Numbered from the stretch's first letter, positions 1 through 11,196 are shown. The stretch: 64,000 nt of DNA from UMGS1933 sp045593405 (GCA_045593405.1 JAZNWN010000023.1:1-64000); one strand, 5' to 3'. Numbers and translations: made by a program. Notes: a model not told the origin generated them from the sequence alone.

Positions 1-47
1 ATGAAGAGTATGAAGAAATATTGAATGTCATATTTGAACAAAATTAG
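1..47 (+). CDS. 3' end of an upstream gene (partial)
   Basis: The third reading frame is open from the left edge and stops with TAG at 45-47, giving the tail EEYEEILNVIFEQN. It ends just before a ribosome binding site (GAGGTG, 51-56) for the next gene, which is what an operon neighbour would look like. Only 14 codons are in the window, so no family can be assigned. The alternative, that this is untranslated sequence, cannot be excluded. Confidence 0.4.
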   Translation, partial: EEYEEILNVIFEQN

Positions 48-60
48 CTCGAGGTGCAAT

Positions 61-498
61 ATGAAAATAAATAAAGTTAAATCAATAGTAAGGAGAATGG
101 CTAGAAATAATAGTAATTATGATGAAATAATAAATGGATTAAAAGAAAAAAAGGAAACAGGTGCAAAAAAAGATGTTAATTCTTTTATAAAAAGCAAAAA
201 TAGTATTTCTTGTAATACGGAAATACAAGCGATAAAAAATTTAAACATAGATAAAAAAATATCAGAATTAAAAGAGTGGAAAAATATAATAGATTATGTA
301 TTTGAAGAATCAGAAAGCGAAGATAAATATAAAGGACAAGCATTAAAGTATAAATTTCAAGATAATATGTGTAATGAAGTAATAATAGAAATATTAAGTC
401 TGCCACCAAATACATTGAGAAATTGGAGTAATGAGTTTATATTAGAAGTTGCAATATTAGCAATAGATAGAAATATTATTAAAATAGACAGACTTTAA
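61..498 (+). CDS. Uncharacterised basic protein of the mobile element
   Basis: A 145-residue lysine-rich protein that I do not recognise. I chose the ATG at 61 because GAGGTG lies 5 bases upstream; an in-frame ATG at 25 has no such site. The N-terminal third is basic and polar, the C-terminal half (IIEILSLPPNTLRNW onward) looks helical and more hydrophobic, and there is no signal peptide or membrane segment. It is followed by tandem repeats and a terminator, so it closes a transcription unit. A DNA-binding or replication accessory role is possible from context only. Confidence 0.6.
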   Translation: MKINKVKSIVRRMARNNSNYDEIINGLKEKKETGAKKDVNSFIKSKNSISCNTEIQAIKNLNIDKKISELKEWKNIIDYVFEESESEDKYKGQALKYKFQDNMCNEVIIEILSLPPNTLRNWSNEFILEVAILAIDRNIIKIDRL

Positions 499-512
499 AT
501 ATTACACTAAAA

Positions 513-554
513 AGTAGGGTTTTGAAAGTAGGGTTTTAAAATTAGGGTTTTAAA
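513..554 (+). repeat. Three tandem 14-bp direct repeats (iteron-like)
   Basis: Three adjacent copies of a unit close to AGTAGGGTTTTAAA lie at 513-526, 527-540 and 541-554, differing at one or two positions. Their placement in the gap before the large helicase gene suggests a protein-binding array; no function is shown by the sequence. Confidence 0.7.
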
Positions 555-596
555 AGTTGGTCTTGTATATTGAAAAATACATAGTATAATTAGTAT

Positions 597-633
597 AGTG
601 GAAGTTTAGGAGAAAGAACTTCCACTATTTTCA
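597..633 (+). terminator. Stem-loop terminator-like structure
   Basis: AGTGGAAGTT (597-606) pairs with AACTTCCACT (617-626), followed by ATTTTCAT. It separates the 61-498 gene from the promoter at 652. The T-run is weak. Confidence 0.55.
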
Positions 634-651
634 TATTTAAAAAATCAATTC

Positions 652-684
652 GGTTAGACTTTTATATATAGTGTTTATTATAAT
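652..684 (+). promoter_or_regulatory. Promoter, GGTTAGACT family
   Basis: GGTTAGACT at 652-660, an 18-bp spacer and TATAAT at 679-684. The same -35-like block with 17-18 bp spacing recurs at 22349, 33022 (minus strand) and 39755, which supports it as an element-specific promoter. It drives the 734-7262 gene. Confidence 0.7.
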
Positions 685-733
685 ATATATAGATGCTAGT
701 ATGAAAACTACCCTTTGAAGAAAGGAGTATAAC

Positions 734-3700
734 TTGGGTAGAAAAGAAAATTTAAACAAAGCAAAAGATACATATAAAGATATAATGCAACAGATTAGTA
801 GTGATAAGAATAAGTGGAGAGAATTTTTAGAGTTTTCATCAAGATTTTACAAATATTCTTTCACAGAAAATCTACTTATGTTTGCTCAAAATCCAGATGT
901 AACAATGTGTGCAACATTAGAAGAATGGAATTCTATTGGTAGATGGGTAAAACCACATTCAACAAGTATGAAAATATTAAGAGATACAGAAAATGAAATA
1001 GCACTAGATTATGTGTTTGATGTGAGTGATACTTATGCAAGAAAAGATATACCTAATGCTTACACAGATGAAAGATTACAAATTTTTAAATGGAAAGCAA
1101 CAGAAGAGCAAGTAGTACAAATATTAAATACTTATTTTAATAATGAGAATATTGATAAGTTAGAAACAATAGTTGCAGGTTATATGGCGACAGCAATAGA
1201 TGATAGTGAATTATTATTAAATTTAACAGATGAAGAAGAACAAATGGTATTAAAACCAGAGTTTTTAGAACTAATGATAAAAAATACTACATATCAAGTT
1301 GCTACAAGATGTGGTATTGAAATAGAAAACACAGAAAGAATTTTTGCAGAATTTGAAACATTTGCAAATCCAGTAGCAATGAATATTATAGGAAACTGCA
1401 TAAATCATTGCTCATCAGAGTTATTAAAAATAATAGAATATAAAATGAAAGAAATTAAAAAGGAGGAATTGAAATATGACAACACTAGGAAGATATGGAA
1501 TAATAGTGAAGAAAAACATGAAGGAGCTATATCCAATGAGATACAGCGAACTAACGATAGAGGGGACACTAATGGACAGACTATTAGAGAGGGAACAAGA
1601 AATATTGAAACAGAGAGAGATAATAGAGAAACAACTGAAAGAACAGAATCCAGCACCGAAAACGAGCGAGTTCATAGTGATGGCGAAATACAATCAGTAC
1701 ATAGAGAGCTTGATAGCAGAACTATTGCAACCAATGCTGGAAGAGAAAATTTAGAAGAAAACAATGAAGAGGTAGAAGAAAAATCTACTTCTTTTTCTTT
1801 TGTGAAAAATGAAGTATCAGAAGAATTTATAAATAAAATTTTAGAAAAGGGTGGTAATGTTCAAGACTCTGTAAAAAGACTAAAAGATATTTTAAAAGAT
1901 GATACTTTAACTACAAAAGAACAAATAGTAGCAACTAGAAACGAGTATGGAGATGCAGGAACTTCTAACGATGAGTATAGTTGGGAATCAAGAGCAAAAG
2001 GATTAACTATAACAGATAAAACTACAAATGCACAAATAACATTAAGTTGGGCAGACGTAGTTAAGAAAATGAAAAAGGTATTTCAAATTGAAAATGAACA
2101 ACTAGGATTTGAAACTCTTTTTAATTTATCATATCAGCAAGAAGAAGTTATAGAGCCAGAAGATAATTCAAAATATGATTTCATAAAAGATTTAATAGGC
2201 AAAAAGATATATTTAGATAATAGAGAATATAGAGTTAGTAAATTAAATATAGATGCAAAAGAAATAGAACTTTATGATCACAGCATAAAAGGTTGGTATC
2301 CTATATTTCGTGTAATGAATTTAGATGAATTTGTTTTGGAATATACAAAGTCAAATGCAATAACTCAAAGTGAAGAAATAATAGAAGAACAAACAGAAAA
2401 GATAAACTATATAATACCACACGAGCAACAAAAGGAAACTAGAAATGCAAGACAAAGAGCAAATGATAATATAACAGCAATAAAGTTATTAAAAGAAATA
2501 GAAAGTCAAGGCAGACTAGCTACAAGAGAAGAACAAGAAGTATTAGCTAAATATAGTGGTTGGGGAGGACTTTCAAGAGTATTTGATACAAGAGCTGGGG
2601 AATGGCAAGTACAAAATATAGAAGTAAGAAATCTATTAACAGAAGAAGAAATGGCAGAGGCAAAATCAAGTTCTTTAAATGCTTTTTACACAAATCCAGA
2701 AATAATTGATTGTATGTATTTAGGTTTAGCTCGTTTAGGATTTAAAGGTGGGAATATATTAGAGCCATCTGCACGGAATAGGTAATTTCATAGGTAGATT
2801 ACAACATCAGCCTAATATGCAAAGTAAATTTACAGCAATAGAAATAGAAACAATAACAGGAAGAATTTTAAAACAACTATATCAAAAAGAGAATATACAA
2901 ATAAAGCCATTTGAAAAAACAGAGCTAGAAAATAATTTTTATGATGTAGCAATTTCAAATGTTCCATTTGGTAATTATGGTGTTTTTGATAAAGACTACA
3001 ATAAAGAGAATTTTAAAATACACGATTACTTTTTTGCAAAATCACTAGATAAAGTAAAAGTTGGTGGTGTAGTAGCTTTTATAACTACAAAAAACACAAT
3101 GGATAAAATGACACCAGAAATAAGAGAGTATTTAGCAAAGAGAGCTGATTTACTAGGTGCGATAAGATTACCTAAAAATGCTTTTCCTAATACAGAGGTT
3201 ACAACAGATATAATATTTTTACAAAAGCGAGAAAAAATGAGAGAGGAAATGCCTAGTTGGGTAAATACAGAAGAATATTTTACAGATGTTCAAGTAAATC
3301 AATATTTTCTTGACCATCCAGAAATGGTAATGGGGGAATTTAAAGAAACAACAAATCAATTTGGTGCTGATTTAGATGTAGTATTAAAAGATGGGAATTT
3401 AGAAGAAATGCTGACAGAGGCAGTAAATAAATTACCTCAAAATGTATTTCCAGAGAATCAAATAAAAAAAGAAAAAGGGCAAGATGAAACAAATTATATT
3501 CCAGCTGAAGATGGTGTAAAGAATTTTACTTATACTTTAATAGATAATAAAATTTATTATAGAGAAAATTCTGTAATGAGAGAAATTAGTAGCACAGGAA
3601 CACTTGCAGAGAGAATAAAAGGTTTAATTGGAATTAGAGATACATTAAAAGATTTAATAGAAATACAAAGTGGAAATGTAACAGATGAAGAGGTACAGCC

Positions 3701-6700
3701 TTATATAGAAAGACTTAATAAAGAGTATGACAATTTCATAAAAAGGTATGGGTATATAAGTAGTGGTGCAAATAAAAATGCTTTTAGAGAAGATACAGAA
3801 TATCCGTTACTAACAGCATTAGAAGAATATAATGAAGAAACAAAAGAATATGAAAAAAGAGATATTTTCTATAAAAGAACAATACAGCCATATAAAGAAA
3901 TTACACATACAGATACAGCAGAAGAGGCACTTATTGCATCATTAAATCAATTAGGTAAGATAAATATTAAATATATAAGTCAGTTATGCGATAAAGATGT
4001 AAATGAAGTAATAGAAGAATTAAAAGGTAAGATTTATAGAAATCCATTGACAGTAAAATATTCAATAGATAAGGACATTACAAAAGGTTGGGAAACAGCA
4101 GAAGAGTATTTAAGTGGGTATGTAGTAGATAAGTTAGCAGAGGCAGAGGCATTTGCAAAAGAAGATGATAGCTATTTAGAAAATGTAAGAGCATTAAAAG
4201 AAGTACAACCACCGAAATTAGAGGCGAGTGATATTGAAATCAATTTAGGTGCGACTTGGATACCAGAAGAATATATAACACAATTTGCAAAAGAAACATT
4301 AAAAATAAAAGATAGTTATTATGCTAGATACAATATGGAAATTACATATAATAAGAACTTATCAAAATGGATAGTTGAAAATAAAGGTTGGAACTCAAAT
4401 ATTGAAAATACTCAAATATATGGAACTAAAAGAATAGAGGGAATAGATTTATTAGAAAATACTCTTAATTTAAAACATACTACTATATACGATCCAGATC
4501 CAAAAGATCCAGAGGGTAAGAAGAGAATTGTAAATAGACAGGAAACAATACTTGCAAGAGAAAAACAAGAGGCATTAAAAGAAAGATTTAAGAATTGGAT
4601 TTTTGAAGATAGTGATAGAAGAGAAGTAATTGTAAACTTATACAATAAACAATTCAATAGAATTAGATTAAGAGAGTTTGATGGTAGTAAATTATTTCTT
4701 CCTAATATGTCTAGTGATATAAGTTTAAGACCACATCAAAAAAATGCAGTATCAAGAGTATTATTTAGTAAAGATAACACTTTACTTGCTCATTGTGTAG
4801 GTGCAGGAAAAACATTTGAAATGGTCGCAAGTTGTATGGAACTTCGCAGATTAGGAATTGCAAAGAAACCTTTAATAGCTGTTCCAAATCATTTAGTAGA
4901 AGATTGGGGCAAAGAATTTTATAAATTATATCCTAATGCAAAAATTTTAGTTGCAACAAAAAGAGATTTTCAAAAAGATAGAAGAAGGCAACTTGTATCA
5001 AAAATTGCAACTGGAGACTATGATGCAATTATTATGGCACATAGTAGTTTTGAAAAAATACCAGTTAGCAGAAAAACACAAGAAAAGTTTATAAGAAATG
5101 AAGTTCAACAAATTGAAATGGCATTAGCAGATGCAAATGATGGAAAGGGCAAAAGTAGAACAGTATTGCAATTAGAAACAGCTAAAAGAAATGCAGAAAA
5201 AAGACTAGAACAACTTTTAAATAGTAAACAAAAAGATAATGTTATAGACTTTGAAGATTTAGGTGTAGATTATTTATTTGTAGATGAGGCACACAATTAT
5301 AAAAATTTATATGTATATACAAAAATGAATGAAATTGCAGGAGTTCAACATACGAGAAGTCAAAAGGCATCTGATATGTATATGAAAATACAATATTTAC
5401 TTGAAAAGAATGGTGGTAAAGGTGTATGTTTTGCAACTGGTACTCCTATAAGTAATTCAATGGCAGAGCTTTACACTATGCAACGATATTTACAGCCACA
5501 AACATTAGCAAATATGGGATTAACAAATTTTGATGATTGGGCAAGTACATTTGGAGAAGTTGTATCAAGCTTTGAATTAGCACCAGACGGAAGTGGTTAT
5601 AGAGTTCAAGAAAGATTTAGTAAGTTTAATAATATTCCAGAGCTTATGAATATGTTTCGTGAGGTTGCAGATATTCAAACACCAGATATGTTAAAGTTAC
5701 CAGTACCAGAATTGAAAAATAAGGAATATTCAATTATAAGTAGTGAGCCTACACAAGATATAAAAGAGTTTATACAATCATTAGCAAAAAGGTCAAAAGC
5801 TATTAAAGATGGTGGTGTTAATCCTAAAATTGATAATATGTTGAAAATTACCAACGAGGGTAAAAAAGCAGCACTCGATATGAGATTGATAGATGAATTA
5901 TATGATGATTATGCAACAAGTAAAGTTAATAAAGTTGTAGATAATGTTTATAGAATATACAAAGAGAGTGCAGATTTAAAAGGTACTCAATTATTATTTT
6001 CAGACATGTCAACACCAACAAAGATAAGTGGTAAATATGATGTTTATAATGATATAAAAAATAAACTAATAGAAAAAGGTGTACCAGCAAACGAAATAGA
6101 GTTTATTCATAATGCAGAAACAGATGCAAAAAAAGCGAATTTATTTAAAAAGGTAAGAACTGGCGATGTAAGAATTTTATTGGGTAGTACCTCTAAAATG
6201 GGAGCTGGAACAAATGTGCAAGACAGACTTGTAGCATTACATCATATTGATGTGCCGTGGCGACCATCTGATGTAGAACAAAGAGAGGGAAGAATTTTAA
6301 GACAGGGTAATACAAATAAAGTAGTTGATATAGCAAGATATGTAACAAAAGAAAGTTTTGATGCTTACTCTTGGCAACTTATTGAAACAAAGCAAAAGTT
6401 TATATCACAAATTTACAGAGGGGACACTTCTATAAGAAAAATGGAAGATTTAGATAATTCTGTAATGTCTTATGCTCAAATAAAAGCAATAGCATCTGGG
6501 AATCCAATGATATTAGAAAAATTTAAAATAGATAATGAAGTTCAAAAATTACAAGATAAAGAAAGAACATATAAAGCAACTAGATTTAGATTAGAAGACT
6601 CATTAAAAAAGACTATACCAGAATTTATATCATATAGTAAAAAGAAAATTGAAAAATTAAAAAATACACTTTCGCAGAGAACAGAAAAACAAGATGAAGA

Positions 6701-7262
6701 GAATTGCGATATTGAAATAAATAATAAAATGTACCACACATACAAAGATGCAGGTGCAGAAATATTAGAGTTTTCAGATCAATATATGGAACTCAACAAA
6801 GAATATCCACTAGGAAAATATAGAGGTTTTGAATTAACAATGACTAATTTAGGAGTGGACAACTTATTTCAAAATAGTGCAGATGCTAGAAAAGTAATTA
6901 AAGTTAAAGGAGAATATGAGATAAGTTTTGATATGTTAAAAGTTCCTACTTTAAATATTAAAAAGATAAATGAAAAACTAGATGAGTTAGAAGAACTTAT
7001 AAAAAATGAAGAAAACAAAGTAGAGGACTTATATAGACAACAAGAAGAGTGTAAAAGAGAATTAGAAAAACCATTTGAATATCAAGAAAAACTAGATGAG
7101 CTATTAAAAAGAAAAAATGAGATAGATACAGAATTAAGACTAGATGAAGATAAACCAGTTGAGGCAATATCAGAGGAAGAAGAAACAGAAGAGAATGAAG
7201 ATGAAGATTACGAAGATGAAGAATATTTGGAAGATGAGGAGGAAGAAGAATATGATATATAA
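734..7262 (+). CDS. Giant ArdC-like / N6-DNA methylase / SNF2-type helicase protein (needs +1 shift at 2774)
   Basis: About 2,175 residues. The start is TTG at 734 behind AAAGGAG. The N-terminus (WREFLEFSSRFYKYSFTEN) resembles the ArdC/LtrC ssDNA-binding domain. Around residue 680 comes methylase motif I (EPSAGIGNF), then a motif IV variant (SNVPFGN), a helicase Walker A (HCVGAGKTFEM), a DEAH box (VDEAHNYKNL), motif VI (QREGRILRQGN) and an acidic tail. This architecture is common in Clostridial conjugative elements, where it is thought to protect or process transferred DNA. The frame breaks inside methylase motif I. Reading the CGG at 2774 as C-GGA restores the motif, while zero-frame reading stops at 2785. 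Confidence 0.9.
2774..2777 (+). other. CGG +1 recoding site 1 (helicase/methylase)
   Basis: Codon context GCA-CGG-AAT. Skipping the C gives Ala-Gly-Ile-Gly-Asn-Phe, the methylase motif I glycines. Zero-frame reading stops within four codons. Confidence 0.85.
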
Positions 7263-7542
7263 CGAAGTCAAAAGCAAAAGTACAAAATTAAAAATACAAT
7301 TTATTCATCAAAAGCCACCATTAGAAGAAAGAAATTCGGAATTATATTTTTACGATTTAAGAGATTCAGAAACTGATAGAGGTTATACGATAGAGCCAAA
7401 TGTATGGGTAAATAATATTGGTAGTTTAGTTGCAAATCAAGATATATTAAAAGGTAAACCATATATAACAGATGAAGAATTTGAAAAATTAGATTATCAA
7501 GAAGTAAATTATTTATATAATGAGATGGAAGAGGAAATGTAG
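7252..7542 (+). CDS. LPD28-like domain protein
   Basis: A 96-residue protein whose ATG overlaps the end of the helicase gene, indicating translational coupling; the upstream acidic-tail codons (GAGGAGGAAG) act as its ribosome binding site. The central sequence YDLRDSETDRGYTIEPNVWV, followed by a VNNIGSLV-type stretch, resembles large polyvalent protein-associated domain 28, which accompanies giant helicases of mobile elements. Function is unknown. The family call is from memory of the motif and is moderate. Confidence 0.65.
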   Translation: MIYNEVKSKSTKLKIQFIHQKPPLEERNSELYFYDLRDSETDRGYTIEPNVWVNNIGSLVANQDILKGKPYITDEEFEKLDYQEVNYLYNEMEEEM

Positions 7543-7578
7543 CACTTGCTAGAAAAAAATCTAGTAGGTGTTTTTTTT
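7542..7578 (+). terminator. Rho-independent terminator
   Basis: GCACTTGCTAGA pairs with TCTAGTAGGTGT (mostly Watson-Crick) and runs into eight Ts. It ends the helicase operon. Confidence 0.75.
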
Positions 7579-7604
7579 ATGCAAATTTTTAGGAGGTGGT
7601 TACA

Positions 7605-7625
7605 ATGGGAATGGTAGATAAATAA
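7605..7625 (+). CDS. Possible 6-residue leader peptide
   Basis: AGGAGGTGG precedes ATG GGA ATG GTA GAT AAA TAA. A strong ribosome binding site in front of a six-codon frame could be a leader peptide or a decayed gene start. It sits between a terminator and the next gene. Confidence 0.25.
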   Translation: MGMVDK

Positions 7626-7656
7626 TTATAATACTAAAAAATAAGGAGGAAATTGT

Positions 7657-8184
7657 ATGTTGGAACAAAAAATTTTAGATGAAGAAGTTAAGCTATTTAA
7701 AGTAGGGAACTTATACAGAATTTATGGTAAGACATTTGAGGTCAAAGAGGAATTAGAAAAAGCAGGTGCTAAATGGAATTCAGAAAATAAGAAATTAGAA
7801 ATATCATTAGATAATTTTGAAAAGTTATCAGAGGGTATAAAAAGAAAAGTTTTTGAATTAGAAGAAAAACAAAGAGAAATGAGTTTAGAGAATATAGCTC
7901 ATATTATAATGTCTGGACAAATTAAAGTATATTTAAATCAAGATGAAGAATATCAAATATATGGAAGAACAAAGGAAATATATAAAGACTTGCAAAATCT
8001 AGGATTTTCTTTAAATGAAAATAATTATACTTTAAGAAAAGAAGATTTTGAGAGAATATTTCCTAATGAAGTTAAAGAGTTTATAAACGAATATTCAAAT
8101 AAAAAATCAGATAAAACTCAACAGGAAGAACAACAAGAGGAAAGTGTTTTGGAAGAAGAATACGAAGAGGAGTATGAACAATAA
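7657..8184 (+). CDS. Uncharacterised protein with two related segments
   Basis: 175 residues, good AAGGAGG site, no membrane segment. Two similar parts are visible: LYRIYGKTFEVKEELEKAGA near residue 25 and YQIYGRTKEIYKDLQNLGF near residue 105. Each has a Y-x-I-Y-G-[KR]-T core followed by a helix and then a short strand, so the protein looks like an internal duplication of a small alpha/beta module. The C-terminus is glutamate/glutamine rich. It overlaps the next gene by one base (TAATG), so the two are co-translated. No function assigned. Confidence 0.65.
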   Translation: MLEQKILDEEVKLFKVGNLYRIYGKTFEVKEELEKAGAKWNSENKKLEISLDNFEKLSEGIKRKVFELEEKQREMSLENIAHIIMSGQIKVYLNQDEEYQIYGRTKEIYKDLQNLGFSLNENNYTLRKEDFERIFPNEVKEFINEYSNKKSDKTQQEEQQEESVLEEEYEEEYEQ

Positions 8185-8600
8185 TGAAAAATGTTAGATT
8201 GATAATAACAGAAAAAGGTTTTGAAACTCTAAAAGCATTTGCAGAAGAAAACTATTTAGGAAACTATATAGCAAGTAATGAAAACGATTTATATTATAAA
8301 AGTATATTGAATTTTCCAGATGTATTTGAATCTATAAAAAATGATATTGTACTATTTTCAAAAGATGATATATCGGAAGATGATGAGTTGGTATGGATAG
8401 AAACAATGTCAGATATGAAAAAGAAAAATGCAACATATTATTCATTTATATTTGATACTAATACAAGAGTAATAAAAGAATTTTCTAATGAAAGTGGCAA
8501 GATTAAATTGCCATTTTTTGATTTAGATAGCTTTGAAAAAATCAATAAAATTGAAAATATGTTAAATGAAAAAGTATTAGAAGAAGATTTAGAAATTTAA
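8184..8600 (+). CDS. Uncharacterised ICE protein
   Basis: 138 residues starting at the ATG that overlaps the previous stop. It begins MKNVRLIITEKGFETLKAF and has a mixed alpha/beta pattern and an acidic C-terminus (NEKVLEEDLEI). No catalytic motif, signal peptide or membrane segment is apparent. I do not recognise the family. Its position between the duplicated-module protein and the ParB-like gene suggests an accessory role in element maintenance. Confidence 0.55.
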   Translation: MKNVRLIITEKGFETLKAFAEENYLGNYIASNENDLYYKSILNFPDVFESIKNDIVLFSKDDISEDDELVWIETMSDMKKKNATYYSFIFDTNTRVIKEFSNESGKIKLPFFDLDSFEKINKIENMLNEKVLEEDLEI

Positions 8601-8617
8601 AATTGGGGGGAAATAAG

Positions 8618-9574
8618 ATGAAAGCAGATCTATATAATAAATTTGTAGAAAAACAAGAATTACAAGAAAGTGAAGAAAAAAAGAATTTAACAAATAATAA
8701 ACAAGAAATAACAATGATAGATATAAGTTTATTAGATGAATTTAATAATCATATATTTTCAGCAATATCACAAAACAAGTTTGAAGAATTAAAAGAAAGT
8801 GTAGCTCGTTCTGGAGTCTTGTCGCCTATTATAGTTAGAAAAAAACAAGATAGATATGAAATTATAAGTGGGCATAATAGAACAAGATGTTGCAAAGAAT
8901 TAAATATCAAAGAGATACCAGCAATAATAAAAGACTATGATGATGACATGGCAGAGTTAATAATGATTGAAACAAACCTGGCACAAAGGGAAAATATATT
9001 GCCTTGTGAAAAAGGTTTAGCATATAAGAAACGATTAGAGATACTTAAAAAAATGAGAAAAGAAAATGACACGAAAGCTAGTGATAACAATGCTTTGCTA
9101 GAAACTACTCCAATGGAGCAGGAAGAATATTCAGTAGAAAAATTAGCAAATGAAAGTGAAGATAGTAGAGCAACAATTCAAAGACTAATTAGATTAACAG
9201 AACTTAATAGTGATTTAAAGAGTAAAGTTAATAATGATTTAATAGGTATTAGAGCTGGTGTTGAATTATCATATATAAAACCAGAAGAACAAATAATAGT
9301 AAATGATATTATTGATGAAAATAATTTAAAAATAACTACTGCACAAGCTCAAAAATTAAGAGCTGTATATGGAACTATTACAAGAGATAATGTAATGGAA
9401 ATAATAAAAGGTAAGCCAAAGAAAAAAGAAGATAAGTTTACTGGTAGATTATTAAAAAATATATATAAAAAGTATAAAGATAAGTTCGCAAACGATAAAG
9501 AGTTTAGCGAACTTATTGATATTTTATTAGAAAATCACTATAAAAATTTGTCGGACGAACGGAGGACAAATTGA
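8618..9574 (+). CDS. ParB/Srx-domain partition-type protein
   Basis: About 318 residues; I chose the ATG at 8618 because GGGGGGAA lies just upstream. The ParB nuclease-like fold is clear: LSPIIVRKKQDRYEIISGHN, then RTRCCKEL and ETNLAQREN. A helix-turn-helix-like middle (VEKLANESEDSRATIQRLIR) follows. Such proteins sit next to relaxase genes in many Clostridial ICEs, where they act in maintenance or regulation. A CGG at 9560 lies four codons before the zero-frame stop; in +1 the protein would end GGQIE at 9578. Confidence 0.85.
   Translation: MKADLYNKFVEKQELQESEEKKNLTNNKQEITMIDISLLDEFNNHIFSAISQNKFEELKESVARSGVLSPIIVRKKQDRYEIISGHNRTRCCKELNIKEIPAIIKDYDDDMAELIMIETNLAQRENILPCEKGLAYKKRLEILKKMRKENDTKASDNNALLETTPMEQEEYSVEKLANESEDSRATIQRLIRLTELNSDLKSKVNNDLIGIRAGVELSYIKPEEQIIVNDIIDENNLKITTAQAQKLRAVYGTITRDNVMEIIKGKPKKKEDKFTGRLLKNIYKKYKDKFANDKEFSELIDILLENHYKNLSDERRTN
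9560..9563 (+). other. In-phase CGG near a stop (ParB-like gene)
   Basis: Context GAA-CGG-AGG-ACA-AAT-TGA. The +1 reading gives Gly-Gly-Gln-Ile-Glu-stop. Both frames end within six codons, so this site neither proves nor contradicts the shift. Confidence 0.5.
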
Positions 9575-9585
9575 GTAGTTGTCAT

Positions 9586-9654
9586 ACTCGTTGAAAGCTC
9601 TGCTTTCAAGCTGTGAGGGGCTGTCTGTCGGACAGCTATTCTTGCTCTACGAGT
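9586..9654 (+). other. oriT candidate: nested inverted repeats before the mobilisation genes
   Basis: An outer ACTCG/CGAGT pair (9586-9590 / 9650-9654) encloses two hairpins: TTGAAAGC-tct-GCTTTCAA (9591-9609) and GCTGTC-tgtcg-GACAGC (9620-9636). It lies directly upstream of the ribbon-helix-helix protein and relaxase, the usual place for a transfer origin. It could alternatively be a folded 5' leader of those genes. No nick site is identified. Confidence 0.5.
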
Positions 9655-9689
9655 GTAAAAAGAAGAATATAAGGAGGCGATATGTAAAA

Positions 9690-10064
9690 ATGAGGGCAAA
9701 GGACACGATAAAATTATCTGTCCGAGTTGATAGAGAAACATATAATAAGCTTTGTAAAATGTGTAAGGAAAATGAATCTATTTCAAAATTAGTAAGGGAC
9801 TATATAGATATAGGACTAGGCATAAAAAGTACAACAGAAGATATTGATAGAATATCAGAAATAATAAAACATCAAGTTGAGGCAGTATGCGAACAGCCAC
9901 TAGATAGATTAGTAAAAATTGTGATTAAGAATATTAAATCATCAGAGGCTAGTAAATATGTTATATATTCCTTACTAAAAGAGTTTAGTCAAGAAAATGT
10001 AGATGAAATAATAGAAGATGCAGAGCGACAAGCAGTTCTGTATGCTACAAATAGGATTAGTTAA
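9690..10064 (+). CDS. Ribbon-helix-helix relaxosome accessory protein (MobC-like)
   Basis: 124 residues. I chose the ATG at 9690, about 12 bases after AAGGAGG; longer upstream frames run through the oriT-like hairpins and are not credible. The N-terminus IKLSVRVDRETYNKL is a ribbon-helix-helix strand and helix, typical of proteins that bind oriT and recruit the relaxase. The relaxase gene starts 2 bases after its stop, so the two form a mobilisation operon. Confidence 0.75.
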   Translation: MRAKDTIKLSVRVDRETYNKLCKMCKENESISKLVRDYIDIGLGIKSTTEDIDRISEIIKHQVEAVCEQPLDRLVKIVIKNIKSSEASKYVIYSLLKEFSQENVDEIIEDAERQAVLYATNRIS

Positions 10065-10066
10065 GT

Positions 10067-11183
10067 ATGGCAAAGGTTATTTCAAAATTAAGAGCATATT
10101 CTCCTAATAAAAAAGACACACCAACAGGAAATATAAAACATTTATATTATATTGCTACAAGAACGAATGCTGTAGCTAATGAATATGGAAGCTCAATATT
10201 TGGTTATTATAATTATAACAATTTAAGACCAGATATACAGAAAAAAGAAGTTGCTAGATATATTAAAACTATATCAGAAGAAAAGAATAATGTTTATAGG
10301 GGGATTATATCTTTAAAGGAAGAAGATGCAATAAGACTTGGATATACAAATCGTAAACAATGGGAAACTATGATACAGAAGAATATTCAAGAAATCGCAA
10401 AAGTTGTGAATATACCATTTTCAAGACTAGAATATTGTGGAGTAGTACACTTAAAAAAAGGGAATCCACATTTGCATTATATGTTCTGGGACAGATCACA
10501 AAAAATAAATAGATGTTATATATCAACTTATCAGCAAAACAAAATAAGAGATATTATAACAAAAGGTATTTATAAAGAAGAATTACAAGAATTATATAAT
10601 GAAAGAGATGCTATAAAAAATTATTTAAAAAGCAGAGATTTAGTAGAAGAAATGAAAGCAATAAATATAGAAAATTGTGATTCTAAAATACCATATACAA
10701 AAATTGAAAATAAAGATAGAAAAAAACTAATAGCAGATTTTAAAAGAATAGCAAAGCTACTACCAAAGAAACGGAAGACTTGCTTATGCTTTTTTAGATA
10801 GTGAATTAAAAGTAGAGATAAATAATTTGATAGATAAGTTATGCGAAAGCAATTTTGATATGAAGAAAAGTTATAATAACTATTTTGAAAAAGTAAATGA
10901 AATAGCTAATTATTTTTCAGAAGAACAAGCAGAGAAAATAATAAAATCAGAAAAAGATAAACTTTATAATATGCTTGGAAATAGTTTAATTAAGTTAATG
11001 AAAGAGTATAAAGAGATAACAGCAGAAATGCTGTTATTTAAGTTATATGAGGTTATGAGCAGACTAGAAGAACAAGAAAATATAAGAGCTAACTCTGATG
11101 ACTTTATAAATTCATTATCAACAAATGCTAAAAAAGAATGGGCAAGAAGAATGAGTTATGGTGGAGATGAGTTTGAAATGTAA
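10067..11183 (+). CDS. MobP-type relaxase (needs +1 shift at 10772)
   Basis: About 371 residues after recoding. The N-terminal part contains the histidine metal-binding motif GNPHLHYMFWD near residue 140 and the SRLEYCGVVHLKKG strand expected of MobP relaxases, which nick oriT and lead the strand into the recipient. The frame breaks after LLPKK. Skipping the C of CGG gives LLPKKGRLAYAFLDSELK and a helical C-terminal domain ending at 11183. Zero-frame reading ends at 10801 and loses that domain. Confidence 0.85.
10772..10775 (+). other. CGG +1 recoding site 2 (relaxase)
   Basis: Context AAA-CGG-AAG. The +1 frame gives Lys-Gly-Arg-Leu-Ala-Tyr-Ala, continuing 136 codons. Confidence 0.85.
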
Positions 11184-11196
11184 GGGGGCGATTAAA

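Noticed and set aside
9579..9689. N-terminal extension of the ribbon-helix-helix protein from 9579
   Set aside because: The frame runs through perfect hairpins (oriT candidate) and lacks a ribosome binding site; a good one precedes ATG 9690.
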